NCBI GenBank assembly: GCA_015478945.1
Contig: JABUQX010032611.1
Location: 7,501-71,500 of the forward strand
Length of the DNA: 64,000 nucleotides
Source of the DNA: Trachelipus rathkii
Taxonomy: Eukaryota > Arthropoda > Malacostraca > Isopoda > Trachelipodidae
Direction: 5' to 3'
The notes beneath the pieces are model-generated. The model ran no database searches. It was not told the origin of the DNA and worked only from the letters and a program-made list of their open reading frames with translations. The position numbers were made by a program, and so were the translations under genes. Within the stretch, counting starts at the first letter, position 1. Each line of letters starts with the position of its first letter. Below are positions 35,493-48,285 of this stretch, in pieces.

Positions 35493-37030
35493 TTTAGGAC
35501 CATCAATCTAGGTTAGTATAGAATGCGTTACCAGCATGGGGGACGGACGGGACCAACTCAAATTCACACCACAACCTCTTTCTCCAACTCTCCGCCCTTA
35601 AGTAAAAGACTTTACAACTGGATTTTTATATTCCCTTTGCACTGTATTAAATTCAAATATAGGAAGGTTGTGCTAGAGAAACATCAATTTTTGCTGCTTT
35701 TCTGTAGTGAGTATTTTCCTTACACATTTTATCAAATATTAGCCCTGATTGTTAAATTAGCTGCTCTCACCTAGATACGTAGAGAACATAAGCTGGAGGA
35801 CAGTCAAAACTACTTCCTTTTCAAGTTTACTCATGCGGTGGGTAAGACCATTTTTGCTTAACTTCCCAACCAATGTACAGGATCGATCATTGTATCTAGT
35901 GTTTCTCTTCGGTGATAGTTTTTTTCGATAGTCATCGTTACCCTATAGATCCAGGTTGTTCTATGCTAATGGCAGATTTTCAGCTTCATTCACGTAGACT
36001 GATGCGGTCTGTAGAAATTCTCCAGGGACTACTGTTATTGATCGTTAATTGTAAGAAGTAGGGTGCTTGGGTTTGTCTTTTGTTTTTTTTTCTTTTAATC
36101 GGATGCGCGAATATATACCTGTTTCGGATTGCAATTTTTACAAACTGCAACACAAAAAGTGACGAATTAAACTTTGTTTTCTAATCATCGTGACTAGTAG
36201 TGATTTAGAACAAAAAAAACTTGCCCTTTATATCAGGGGATCGTCAGTAGGGTTTATCGCAATAGATTATGATGGTCATATAGCTCATTTTCCACAGAAC
36301 CAAAGTGTATTTCTAGCTCTAAGTTAATTTCATATTTCATTTTTTAAAGACCGTCATCATTTTCATTTTGAAGACGGTTAAAATGCTTCCTTAGCGTTGA
36401 GATTAATGGTTTACATTCGGAGACAGAAGCTGTAAATGTGCTGATTTTTTTTTTTTCAAATCGGTTTGCAAAAATAGCTTAACTGCAGTGTGATATTATG
36501 TCATTGTGCTAAAGTATTTAGTAAGAATGTTAACATTGGAACCGAACTGGCGTACGAAAGGTACTAGTGGTTCTTTAGGCCAATACGCCATTTTTGTTTT
36601 CACTCATATAATGTAACGTAATTCCATGTAATTGGAATGGTCTTAGTGATACATTAAGATATGGAGATATCAAGGCCCCGTTTTTGACTGCCTTCAGAAC
36701 TCACTTTCAGTTTCTATTTCCAGATTAATCTCAAGCATATGATGCAGCTCCATTACCGATTCCACGATTGCCTTTGAACATACTAGACCTTTCCTTAACT
36801 TAAAATCCTTCTTCTTATTCTTTTAAACTCATTAAACTTCTGGATTTCTTCTAACACATTCTCATATCTGTATATGTGAATATCACCATCATCATCGTAT
36901 AAAGATCTTGATACGTCAGATGCGCGAATTCTTGAAAGTTTCTTCAATCAAAGGAAAAATATCGGATTTTATTATATTTGCGTATTATATTTACGGCCTC
37001 ATATAACAGGTATACTCGGATAATAGATAT
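35493..37030. other. Non-repetitive intergenic sequence
   Basis: Balanced composition for this window but without a convincing exon. The plus frame at 35,523-35,774 (83 codons, preceded by no clear signal) is unrecognised. A 7-bp inverted repeat, TGGCGTA..TACGCCA, encloses 36,548-36,592. No RNA gene is recognised. Confidence 0.4.
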
Positions 37031-37490
37031 AACACCAGTATAAATATATTATATATTAACTAAGATATATATATATATATATGAAATCACTGATGAAATT
37101 ATAACTAATATATTATGTAATATAATTCTACATCCATAAGTATATAATATAATAATATATATATAAGTAAGAGTAATAAGGAGCAGGGTTGCGTAGGCAA
37201 CTCCAGCTTCAGGAATATCAGTGTAGCTCGTTCATATCAGCGTTAGCTGATAAGACCCGTGTTTTTTAGTGGTAAGATAATTGATAAGATAATATTGAGT
37301 AATTTGTCATGTATAATTTTTATTTTCGTGTCAATTATTTTTATGTTTATTATAATTTATTAGTTTGATTAGATGATTCTTAAATATTTATTATTATTAT
37401 AAATTATTATTATTATTTATTATTATATTATTTATTATAAAATTATATTTGATAGTATTAATAATATATTCAATTATTATATTTACAGTT
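37031..37490. repeat. AT and (TTA)n simple sequence
   Basis: AT runs at 37,055-37,165 and TTATTA-rich sequence at 37,380-37,485, around a roughly 120-bp unique insert at 37,180-37,300. Confidence 0.7.
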
Positions 37491-37493
37491 CGA

Positions 37494-38140
37494 AATGAAG
37501 ATCCACAGTGATTCTCATTTTAGGTTGCCTTGTGCTCAGCACGCGCACTACACGCATCCGAGTTACGACTGTCGGACTGGGCCGACTCCGTCGCTGCTCC
37601 CGCACCGGCACCCGTTCGCCGATCCGACCGGATCAGACGTTGAAGGCGGGTTATTTATTTTATTACTATTATTATTATTATCTAATAATTTATTATTATA
37701 TACTTATTAATTATTAATTATTCATTATATGGAATATTTATGGATTTATTAATTATATTATCTAAATTATTACTTATATTATATTATTAATGAATTTTAA
37801 GGACGCTCCGGCTCGCGGACTCAGCTACTGGCTGGCCGATATTATCTACAATGGTTGGGATTATCCGATACATGTTAATTTGGAGGGTGGTTAGAATGGT
37901 GACGTAACCTCGCTACCGACGAGGTTACGTCCCGTGGCGGCCCCCGAGAGGGACCCACCACCCATTAAAAAAATCGAATGTTGCATAATTGGCCTGAAGA
38001 TTTGGGTGAGAGGGATTCAAGCGGAGTGTAAATTTCTAGAACAAGGAGTGATATTTGGAATCCTAAAGGGTCTGCCCTCCGGCACGGTGCTGAAGCCAAC
38101 TTGCGGTGCCCGAGTTAATAAATCAGTCGCATAACAACCA
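37494..38140 (+). repeat. Hairpin-rich dispersed element, copy 2
   Basis: GC-rich segments at 37,494-37,650 and 37,801-38,130 are split by a TTA-rich stretch. The right part matches copy 1 (4.6-5.1 kb, minus strand) in order: GACGTAACCTCG hairpin, GGCGGCCCCCGAGAGGGACC, TTAAAAAAATCGAATG, GAAGATTTGGGTGAGAGGG, CTCCGGCACGGTGCTG, TTGCGGTGCCCGAGTTAATA. The frame at 37,934-38,134 is open for 66 codons but is not open in copy 1, so coding is unlikely. Confidence 0.65.
37901..37931. other. 12-bp hairpin GACGTAACCTCG, covaries with copy 1
   Basis: GACGTAACCTCG and its exact reverse complement enclose a 7-base loop. Compared with 4,977-5,007, the stem position T-A has become C-G, preserving pairing. 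Confidence 0.85.
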
Positions 38141-39285
38141 ATTAGATGTCCTTATTAGCAGGGTATCGAGACGGTAGGACTTCGAATATGAGGAGTATAA
38201 GTCGTAATAGGGTGTCAAGACCCCCCATATAGGGGTCCCGACTGAAAAAAAGAGCACAGAGTGCAAACAGAGGTCGAAATGAGGAAAACGACAGTTAAGT
38301 TAAGCAGAATAAACAGAAAGGAAAAGAATGGAAGAAGGACGTCTGACTCAGAGTAGAGGAGTTAACGAGCTTGCACACGTTTGCATGGCTCCGTGCGGTG
38401 GCTGAAGTTATTAGCATATTTGTGTAATTTGATCAGAATATTATGTATGTCTATTAATATATGGTTATTAGGAGGGAGCCCGTAGATTTCGAAAATAAAA
38501 CTGGTTATTCAGACTATCAAAGGAAAAAAAATAAGTAAATAAATAATAATAAAATAAACATAATGAAGATATAAATTCTTACTTCTTATTTATGTTAACC
38601 TGAGAACTTACATTTGACCGTTTTACATATACGCGCGAGGAGCAGGGAAATCTGTGAATCAAGAACACCATCCAGCACCCTCCTGTCCCAAGATCGGTAT
38701 CGTACTATGAGAGTCTATTGATACTAACTTATGGTCAAGTCAAGATCTTTTACTCAAGTCGTCATGGGTTTAGATAGCACCTGAAATACGGAATCAGTAA
38801 ATCAAGCTACCTATCCATCGTTCCACCCTCTGCTGTGCCAAGTCGTGATTAATTTGAGCATTGATGCTACTGATCTTTGATCACAGAGTCAATTCTTTTA
38901 ACTAAAATCTAGTGCATAGAGTTTTTACATGAACCCCACAACTCAGTAATGCTAACGATGCGTAACCTCCACGGTAGCGAGTAGGAGCCGAGGAGTGTAG
39001 ATTATGCACAAGCTATAGGCTTTATGACGTCTGGCTATGGGTAGTCGATATTTGTACGCGGCCAGGTCCCAGCGCGCGTGACTGATGCTACAGATAGCTG
39101 TAGCAGAACATCGTAGGGGCAATCTGTCAAGCTAATCAAATTCCAATCCAAATACAAAATGACATCCATTTAAGAAAAAGCTGGGATAATTTGAATAACT
39201 ATTTGATTCTTTTGGATCTAATTGTATTACAGAGTCATATTGTTACTAAAGATGTACACGCGTTTTACATACCACTACGATAATC
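38141..39285. other. Spacer with degraded element A heads
   Basis: The hairpin GACCCC/GGGGTC lies at 38,219-38,237. Words like CAGTAAATCAAGC followed by C-rich sequence (38,795-38,840), and a weaker one near 38,655-38,690, look like degenerate element A heads. The rest is unrecognised, indel-rich sequence. Confidence 0.35.
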
Positions 39286-39725
39286 AGTAAATAGTAATCA
39301 AACCACCATCCCACAGCTAACAGCTAGCCCTACATCTACCCACATTCCATTTACATCCCCCCGCCGCCCAAACAAACCCGAATATTATGCACCACAACCA
39401 CCGCTCCTTAGTCCATTCTTGATTGCTAACTTGAAGTCTAGTTAGAATCAAGTCACAGTGTTCGAGTATACATCGTATCTAAGGATAGACATAGACATAA
39501 AAAACAAAAATTCTTTCTTAATGCTGATCAAGACGATAAACTAGTTAGGCGGTATGAGAACAATAAGTGTTCGCGTATAATAAAGCTTAACGTTAGCATC
39601 ATCTGAACTAGAAGTAGTTACCACCAGAAACGCTAGGTTGACTTTTGAAACAGGAATAAATGGGTGATGCATTGAGAGCCTAAGGTTCCATACTTAAAAC
39701 AGTAAAGTAACTAACATAACATCGC
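39286..39725 (+). repeat. Distant copy of element A
   Basis: Order and orientation match 1,535-1,860: CAGTAAAT..AATCAAACCACC, a C-rich block, AATCAAGTCACAGTGTTCGAG, TAATAAAGCTTAACGTTAGC, ATCATCTGAACTAGAA, GAATAAATGG, AAGGTTCCATACTTAAAA, CAGTAAAGTAACTAACATAA. It lacks the (CA)n tract. Confidence 0.7.
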
Positions 39726-41640
39726 AGATCTATCATCATTCATCTCAGTGCTAGTGCAAGCATACTCTCGCACTATTTTACACAAACTTCTCTTTTTAAA
39801 CAAATAATTTTCCTTTTAATTACATTTCTAATCATATTTATTATATATTTCCTATTTTATTATTAAATGTTTGTTTTCTTGACCTTCTTTCTCAAATTTG
39901 TCTTTATTTTCCATTTTACACATCTATACAGAAAAGATGAAATAAATATGAATTAAGAAAATATTTTTCACTTTTTAGTTAATTTCCCTTGTTTTTCTAT
40001 ATTTTTCTAAGACTACTTCACATTTTCTTCAATCTACAATCCTGTGAACAATCTTTTCTTTCACTCCTACTAAAGTCTCAAAATACATCCCGAAATACCT
40101 AAAGACTTTCTTTTTCTATAGAATTTCACCTTCCACCTTTTTAGTTTCAACACAGATAGACATTTTTCATTTCTAGCTTTGCACTAATCTTAATCACATC
40201 GTTTAACAGTCAGTTTTTAATCCTATTGCTTTCAAACTCAAACACTTGATCAAACAGTTTTTTCTTGAATGGAACCCATACCGTAATACTGCATCATCAG
40301 CAAACATTAAAACGTTTATATCCCATTTATCTTCATGTAAAAGGTATACGCTCCCTTTCCCAATTTAATTAATGCCCCTAACTACATTATCAAAGTTAAG
40401 GAACCATGGAGACAAAAAATACTACCCAGTCACTGACCTGCTCCTACTTTAGACTCATTTAAAATTCCTTTCTCTTAATTCTAGCATATACTTTTCTGTT
40501 CCTGCAGAAAGTTTATATCGCCTTTAATTAAAATGTTATTTACGAGTATTTCTCTACCAACATTTTCAGAGTAGGCACCTGATACACATCCTGGGCCGTC
40601 TCTAAGCAGCATTGCTCATTTCAATCTCTCCATTACCACTCGCTTATATAGTTTATCACCTACATTCCGAAAGTTGATTCTTCTGAAATTTGGGAGCTCA
40701 TTTATTGTCTTCCTTACCCTTATAGATTGGTACTAGACAGGTCTTGTTGAACCTCGCACCTTTCCTAGTATACTTGGAATAATCTCATCTACCATTCGAC
40801 GGCACAGTAGCCTCCCTTTTTTAACATTTCTATTCGTATGCCATCCACACCTAAAGGTCTTCCTGTTTTCTTATTCTTTAAAGCATTTACCACTTCTTAA
40901 GTTGTAATTTATTCTATTATACTATTACATTTCCAGCTTCATCTCTTCTCCTCTAATATCTTAACTTGTTCTCAGTTTCTTTCTTCTTCTTCTATTCTTT
41001 CAGTATTTTGAATATCTCTATGCTCTCTCCAACTTTCCTCTATTTCCTTATTACTTTGTACTAAAATCCATTGCCAAGTTATTACATCGATTACAAACTT
41101 TTTTTCCTCATTTTAAGAATTTTCATGAATAATTAATTTCCCTTCCGATTTATTGAAATTATTTTCCAACTCCATTTTTCGTTTCTCCTATCATTATCTC
41201 TAGAACAACATATATTTCGAACTGGATTTCTCTATTTTCTTAATTAGCTTCTGTTCCAAAAGGGCCATCTACCGTTATCACATTTACATCACTCATAAAA
41301 TCATCCAATAACGCGTTGCACCATTAATACTAAAAAATATCCAAATATTCGTTCAGTTCTATCAATAAAAAAAATCTCTAGCCTCTTCTACAATGTCATT
41401 TATAGGGTTACATGCACTCATATATATCTTGTTTCCATTTCTCTATTTCTTCTTGATCCACATTAATCCTAAACTAATTGATTTTTAATTTACTTTCTTT
41501 CACACATTGCCATTATTCTTTTTTAATAATTGTTACCAAACTTTCTTTAGACTTGTTCTTCTCACTACTCACTCATGCTAAGCCTCTGTTGCCTCCAAAG
41601 CATTCATCTTTCTTGCATTTCAGCTTAGTCTCATTCAAAA
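39726..41640 (-). pseudogene. Second decayed LINE reverse transcriptase with FADD motif
   Basis: On the minus strand: EVVNALKNKKTGRPLGVDGI (about 40,840-40,900), the block recognised as KxGKAAGxDGI in LINE reverse transcriptases; then RIEMLKKGG; then NFRRINFRNVGDKLYKRVV (from YRGISLLxVxGKxYxRVL, about 40,625-40,685); then NVLMFADDAVLRYG (40,280-40,320), with the catalytic F-A-D-D intact; then KVFRYFGMYFE (from the FxYLGxxF motif, about 40,085-40,120). Stops and frameshifts separate these blocks, so the copy is dead. It differs in sequence from the remnant at 25.4-27.4 kb, so the two are separate insertions. The 5' limit (towards 41.6 kb) and 3' limit (towards 39.7 kb) are set by composition only. 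Confidence 0.8.
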
Positions 41641-41724
41641 GATGTATATACCCTTTGAATATGTACATATACCTGATCTAAATAATATTTTCAAAAGATG
41701 TTTATTAAAAGAAAGTTTGTATAG

Positions 41725-41846
<122 letters not shown>

Positions 41847-41938
41847 TGTATATGAAGTGGCTGGAGTGGTGGGTGAGTTATTTCTTTTCTGCCACTTCAT
41901 GTGTTGTTGTTGTCACCAATTCTGTAGTCCCCGGGTTT

Positions 41939-42173
41939 GCAGGCGGATGAGCTCGGCCTCTTTGCAGGCAGAAAAACTCGGCTTCCTCTATGCAGGTGGA
42001 AGAGCTCGGCCTCTATGCAGACGGAAAAGCTCGGCCTCGCCTACGCAGGTGGAAGAGCTCGGCCTCTTTGCAGGCGAAAAACTCGGCCTCCTCTATGCAG
42101 GCAAAAGATCTCGGCCTCTTTGCAGGCGGAAAAGCTCGTCCTCGTCTACGCAGATGGAAGGCTCGTCTTCTTT
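41939..42173. repeat. GC-rich minisatellite, alternating 25/28-bp units
   Basis: Nine units occur with lengths 25, 28, 25, 28, 25, 27, 25, 28 and 24 bp, so the true repeat is a roughly 53-bp dimer. The consensus starts GCAGGCGGAAAAGCTCGGCC followed by TCTTT or TCCTCTAT. It contains no stop codon in most frames, which explains overlapping open frames on both strands (for example 41,857-42,368 plus, 42,013-42,291 minus). Unit lengths not divisible by three argue against a conserved protein. Confidence 0.9.
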
Positions 42174-45100
42174 GCAAGCCAGAGGGGTGAGCCGGAGCAG
42201 GATCGCCCCTTCTTCTTGGTTTTTGCCCGATTCGCAGACAAGTCTTTGCAGTTGTGGATGCTTGTAGTTCTCTTCTTCTTCTGCTGCTCATTCCTCTGCT
42301 TCTCTGGTAGCTGTAGTAATCTTGGAAGTCTCTCTCTCCTCTTGAAGGTATATATAAAACTCTTGTGATTTGGATAGAATAATTTTACTGAAAAGCATTC
42401 ATTTATATTTGCTAACTTCGTACACATGCAGTCAAACTTTATTATAATATTTCAACTTTGTTATAAAATTTCTTGCACACATGCTAGTTTTTTATCAAAT
42501 CGAATTTTCTGATCGCAAAATACTAATTTTGTCAAAAAAAGCTATTTTTAATAATTATAATCTTACAATATGTTACTAAACATCATATTATATATTTTAC
42601 ATTATGTCATTAAATAAATAATAAATACCCAAAGAAAAACACTTTAAAAGCAAACCAAAATTTCTCTTTTTTCGCAAGCATTTGTGATGACGTCATAATT
42701 AATAGAATTTTTGTGTAACATTTTTAATTTTATAAGCATTTTTATAACCACTTATGCTACATTTTAAACAATAATTTTTATATAAAAAGAAAGTCAAACA
42801 TTATTTAATAACATTTTGTAATAAAACAGTGCAAGTAAATATTCATGAGAAGCTTTAATCCAAATCTTTAAAAAATGCTCATCTCATTCAGAGGTGGCCT
42901 TGGTAGCGCCAGAAAAGCGCGCGCAAATGCTTTCTTATAACCAGATAGTGGACAACCTAATTTTAAACTTTAGGCGCTCGTCAAATCGTTTGCAATCAAA
43001 TAACGATCAATATTACAAGCTAATATACTATGAATATTACCCCCACCATTATATGGCAAAAAATTACTAATATAATATAATCTAATACAGCAGATTTACT
43101 TATTTTTATGTATAGTTACGATTATATAGTGAAATACACAAAAATAAGGCTTAAAAATTCAAGGTGCATCTCTTCCTTCAACAAAAGTTACTAGATACGC
43201 TCAGGTTTTAGAAGGTTATTTTCTGTCTATCACTATAATATATATATGATATATATATATATATATATACCTTATAACTATATATAATATATATAATATA
43301 TATATAATATATACTATTATATATATATAATATATAAATATTACTATTTATATAATATATAATATAATACTATATATATAATATATAACATATGAATATT
43401 ATATATATATATTATATATTAATATATATTTTCTTTACAGAATATAGTTTTAACATTAAGCGCAATTTAAAAACTTTAAACTATCTAAAAGAAATATTAT
43501 AATAATAAAAAAATATATAATAATATGTATAATATGATCATTTAAAATGAATGTTACATTTAAGATCAATTGCAATTATTACTTTGATTCTGTGTTACAA
43601 AATTTTGCAAAGTTTTCTAGCGATGTCTGTGACCTCGAACCTTGCGGATGATTTTTCATATAAATAATTTTTGAATAGCCTAACTAACATGACTAGCAAC
43701 AAGCATATGAAAGAAATATCATATTGTAAAATATTTTTAAAATCAAAGATAATAGACAAGAGTGGTCATCAATCGAAACGTAAAAATGTAAACGTTATTT
43801 TAGCACCTAAATTTATATATATAAATAACTAAATATTATTTAAATATAATCACTTGTAAGCACTTTTATTATTAAATTTAAAACGGAAATGTACCTTTTT
43901 TTTATTACTTAATTCACTTTTAAACAACTGCACTACTGGTCCTATTGCTCAATGGATGAGTTTGTCTACATGGAAGGTGAATCATCATCTGATCAGCTTC
44001 AAAAATAGAGTCTAACGATCATAACATTCTTAAGTTTATAAATCAATTGTAGCTAGAGTTCATTTATATACACTTTCAAATTGTCATAAGAAAGCCCTTC
44101 AATCATTAGCCTTCTGTGTCCAATTTTTTGAACTATATTATTTATTTCATAATTATGAAAAAGGAGCACGTATGCAAGAAATATTGGCTATTCGTATTAA
44201 TGAAACTATGTAGGCTATGTACATGAGATTCACTTGTAAGTGAGATGCGAGTATGTAGAATGGTAGTACTACGTTAAAGGACATATATATTAGCGCTTTA
44301 AAGAAAATAATATAGAAGTTTAAGATTAAGAGCAGCTTTACTGAATTGGATTAGAAATCTACTCATTGAAGTATTAACCGATTAAATTATTAAATTGTTG
44401 ATTTAAGGAAAATGGAAGAAGAAAGGTAAGATATATTCTGTCCAATCCATCTAATTAAAGCTTGACCTTGACATAACTGAGCAGTTTGGAATATCGAATT
44501 TTAATAATTAACTTATTTTATTAAAGAAAAAAAATATATCAAGAATATTACAGACTGATCAATTTTTTTTTACTAATTTCTTAGGAAAATAATTTTCTAA
44601 GGACAATAACTCAGCTGACAGCTGACAACTCAAAATGGTAATCTACTTGACCTTCAAGCTCAGAATTAAAATAATGAAGGATCTTAATATTATATCTACA
44701 TTAATTATCAGACTGAACAGGTATGACAATATGCTAATCATCACAAACGTTTAATAGAAATTTATAGATGTCTGTCTCATGGTCGAGATATTTACAGCTC
44801 TAAATTAGAAGGCTCATGTTAAATTTTGTATTAGTTATGAATGTACCAATGAAAAGCGATGTTACTTTTTTAACATTATAGTAATTTTGCTTTAGAAATA
44901 GCTCTTTTTCTTATCAAAGCTTTAACAGAAGCTTTACAAGAGCTTAAAGCTTGAGCTTCTTCATCAGTTAGGCCCATAATTTTGATTAGGTATATCAACT
45001 TAGCCTATAATTTTTTACTATTTGTAGCATAATTTAATTACTATACCTTAATATTAATAATTTTCTTAACCAATAAATGAAATCCAAATTCATTAAATAG

Positions 45101-46260
45101 GCAGCTTTATAATTTTCAATAGCTATAGCCTATTCGCGCAGTACTACTTTAAACAAACTTAATTGTCTCAATCTTTAGCATAAATTTGCATTTAATGATA
45201 TGTTGATTATAAACGTTATCTATACAATTACTAACACTATCACTTTTTATATATATTTACACTAGAACATGCTTAAAATCCATTTCAATTTAACAAAATT
45301 TCACACTTAAATTTACATTTAGCTTCGGTGAATAATTGCTATAAATTATCGATATAGTATATCGACTATTATCGATACAACTCGATACAATAATTGAACA
45401 GGCACATAATCGCTCCACTATCGATATTAAAAATAGATCTTTCTAAGAACAATACGTCACAGTATAAATATGAATATTTCTACTATGAATACGTAATAGC
45501 AATTTTTCGCATACGGAAAATAGAACTTTTCTGAGTTGAAATTAATTTTTGAAATAAAAATATATGTTAACTTTGCTAAGTTATAAATAATACCAAACTC
45601 AACAAAATTGACACTGATACTTCTTGGGAAATAATATTTAAAATAAAATGATTAACTTAAAGAAATAAAAAGTGTCTTACATTATTAGAATAAATTACGG
45701 CAACTTATTAATAGCTTAGTACCTACCAATTATATTACCAAAAACAGTTCGCTGGCCAGGCTCCTACCTCGAAATAATAAATTATAATTACAGAGATCCT
45801 TTGCATTGAATCATAAGATAGGAGCAATTAATGATGGTAGTTTCAAAAATTAATTTGACTTTCAGAACGATATTGCACTGTTCTATATTTTTAACTTAAG
45901 GAATTTCAATTAGAGAAAAGTATTACATAAATATTTCCCAACATAAACTAGGTTGGGATTATAGTCTAATTTAAGTAGAACTTGCACTGTTATATGCTTA
46001 ACAATTTAAAAGTTGCATATAAACAAAAACAACTTTTTCCGAACGATGGTCACAAGTACTTACTTATCCTTGTTTTTTATAATAATAATAGATCAGAGAG
46101 GTTGCGCATACATATGCGCCTTCTCGAATTGGTTTAAATATGACAGCGGAAACATTGAATAACGTTTCTACTAAATTTAAGTATAATTATTTTAAAAATA
46201 ATTAAGTTAATAATAAATTAATCATATTCGGTAATTATGAATTTTTAAAAATATTAATAT
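42174..46260. other. Long AT-rich region without recognised gene
   Basis: The first 180 bp (to 42,355) is C/T-rich and continues the open frames of the minisatellite. After that the sequence is AT-rich, with an (AT)n block at 43,240-43,430 and a small GC-containing spot at 42,890-42,940. I see no exon, RNA gene or repeat that I can name. It reads as intron or intergenic DNA. Confidence 0.5.
45346..45427. promoter_or_regulatory. Cluster of TATCGATA-like sites
   Basis: ATTATCGATA, TATATCGAC, TTATCGATAC, CTCGATAC and CTATCGATA occur in 80 bp. TATCGATA is the DREF-binding element of insects. No transcript is visible, so regulation is speculative. Confidence 0.25.

Positions 46261-46261
<1 letters not shown>

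Positions 46262-46312
<51 letters not shown>
46262..46312. repeat. (AT)n microsatellite
   Basis: Continuous TATATA run directly left of the 84-bp repeat region. Confidence 0.9.
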
Positions 46313-46314
<2 letters not shown>

Positions 46315-46381
46315 TGCTAGCAGAGTCTAATCACAGATCATTTTCTTAACGCTATGCCAAACAATTCGTTAAAAACATCTT

Positions 46382-46612
46382 CCATATTCTTTCATGGTTG
46401 CTTCAACCCTAATCTGCTTCCTTCAATTTATACTTCAAGGTCTTTCAGGGGATTCTTTGTTCTATCCATCTTCTTTCATGGTTGTTTCAACCCTCCTTTG
46501 CTTCCTTCAATTTATACTTCAAGGTCATTCAGGGGTGCTTTGTACTATCCATCTTCTTTTATGGTTGTTTCTACCCTACTTTGCTTCCATCATTGGGTAT
46601 TTCAAGGCTTCA
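46382..46612. repeat. 84-bp tandem repeat, 2.7 copies
   Basis: Copies start at 46,382, 46,466 and 46,550 (the last partial). Words are TTCTTTCATGGTTGTTTCAA, CTTTGCTTCCTTCAATTTAT and ACTTCAAGGTCATTCAGGGG. The period is exactly 84 bp, equal to 28 codons, and the plus frame 46,354-46,665 stays open across it (repeat FHGCFNPPLLPSIYTSRSFR). On the minus strand every frame has stops. The product resembles no known family. Confidence 0.75.
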
Positions 46613-46780
46613 CGTATGTTCATGAGTCGTTTTTTCCCTCCTCTGTAGGGGCTCTTGGTGACTGATTTCAGACTTCACACAGGTTCCTGATGAGTCTTCA
46701 TCCTCCACTAGTTTTCACAATGGTGACTCCCCAATTTAAAGGCTTTAACAATGAGTAGTATATAAAATCCAACAACACAC
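46613..46780. other. Short unique segment
   Basis: A non-AT segment after the 84-bp repeat. No recognised feature. Confidence 0.4.
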
Positions 46781-46843
<63 letters not shown>

Positions 46844-47263
46844 ATATTATTAATATATATATATATATATTATAATATAATATATATAATTTATATATAA
46901 TATATATATATTATATATATATTATAATATATTATATATTAATATATATATTATTACGTATATATATTTATATATATATAATTATAAATTATTATATATC
47001 ATATATAATAATTATAATAATATATATAGTATATAAATATATGATAATATATATATATATATATAATATATATATATATAGATATATATTTATATATAAG
47101 TATAATTATATATATATATATATATATAATATATATATATAATTATTATATATATATATTATATTCAAGCCCCACGCAAGCAACGAAAACAACGCAACAC
47201 TCACTGAGATGCCACGCTTACAACATCGACAAACAAACTGACCTACACACACACACCACACGA

Positions 47264-47300
<37 letters not shown>

Positions 47301-47305
47301 GTATA

Positions 47306-47346
<41 letters not shown>

Positions 47347-47395
47347 TATATTATATATATATTATATAGTATATAGTAGTATAATATATATAGTG
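46781..47395. repeat. (AT)n and (CA)n microsatellite block
   Basis: TATATA runs to 47,162, about 80 bp of unique sequence, a CA tract at 47,242-47,283, then more AT to 47,390. Confidence 0.85.
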
Positions 47396-47530
47396 ATGGA
47401 CCCGATGTCAAAATTTGACTGTTTTGCGGATGGCGGAATGCTGGATGGCGGATGCGGACTTAAGATTGGAGGGGTGGACCAAATCGCGATTGTCACTATT
47501 TGCGAATGCGGAATGTGGATGCGGATACTT
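47396..47530 (+). repeat. GCGGATG-rich short repeat
   Basis: Repeated GCGGATGGCGGAATG, GATGGCGGATGCGGA, GCGAATGCGGAATG and GTGGATGCGGATAC words, all with G on the plus strand. Related words form the hairpins at 35,227-35,264. Confidence 0.5.
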
Positions 47531-47579
47531 ATTTTTAATATCTGAGTATTAAATTATTAAAATCCTCCTTGTACTAAAA

Positions 47580-47835
47580 AAATTTATAAATTATATATAT
47601 ATATATTATTATATATATATATAGATATATATATATATATAATAATATATATATATAATAATATATTATAATATTGATATATAATATTTAATATGCAAAA
47701 ATCAAAATATATTTATATATTATTATATATATATACTATTTATATATATCATATAGTATATATTTATAATTATTAATATATATAAAATATATATATATAT
47801 AATATTATATATAATATATTATAGATATCTTATAT
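47580..47835. repeat. AT-rich simple sequence
   Basis: Interrupted TATATA tracts. Confidence 0.8.
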
Positions 47836-48009
47836 CTTACATCCTCTCCCGTGCAGGCTTACGCAGCCTGTCCTGGTAATAATAATCATTGTTATTTATT
47901 ACATTGTTATATTTAAGGTTTCCACAGTATTAGCTGGCAGAGGTAATTTAAAGAGACAAGAAGGAAAAATGAATGAATATGTTCCGTGAGTGTTCAAATC
48001 ATATATGAT

Positions 48010-48285
48010 AGAACCCTTGTATACTTTATAGAGCCTTTGATTACATTATAGAACCCCTGTCCACTTTCTAGAGATCTTGTTCACTCTATAAACTCCAGTT
48101 CACTTTAAAAAAAACTGTATACTTTATTTATAACTATCCTGTCCACTTTATAGATCCGTTTACCACTTTATTGAACCCCTGTCCACTTTTGAAAGTACTT
48201 ATTCATTCTACAGAACTCCAGTTCACTTTATTGAACCCATATTAATCTAATAGTCAACTTGACCACTTTATTAGATTCACTGATG
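48010..48285 (+). repeat. 20-bp minisatellite, about 13 units
   Basis: The consensus is AGAACCCCTGTCCACTTTAT, with lengths 19-24 bp and heavy divergence between units. The inverted counterpart (ATAAAGTGGACAGG words) is at 58,655-58,985. Confidence 0.85.

Noticed and set aside
41857..42368. Cys/Arg/Ser-rich protein with repeats
   Set aside because: Several frames on both strands are open because the 25/28-bp unit lacks stops, and unit lengths break any single frame.
46680..46720. Hammerhead-like CTGATGAG word
   Set aside because: No matching CGAAA core segment or supporting stems follow.
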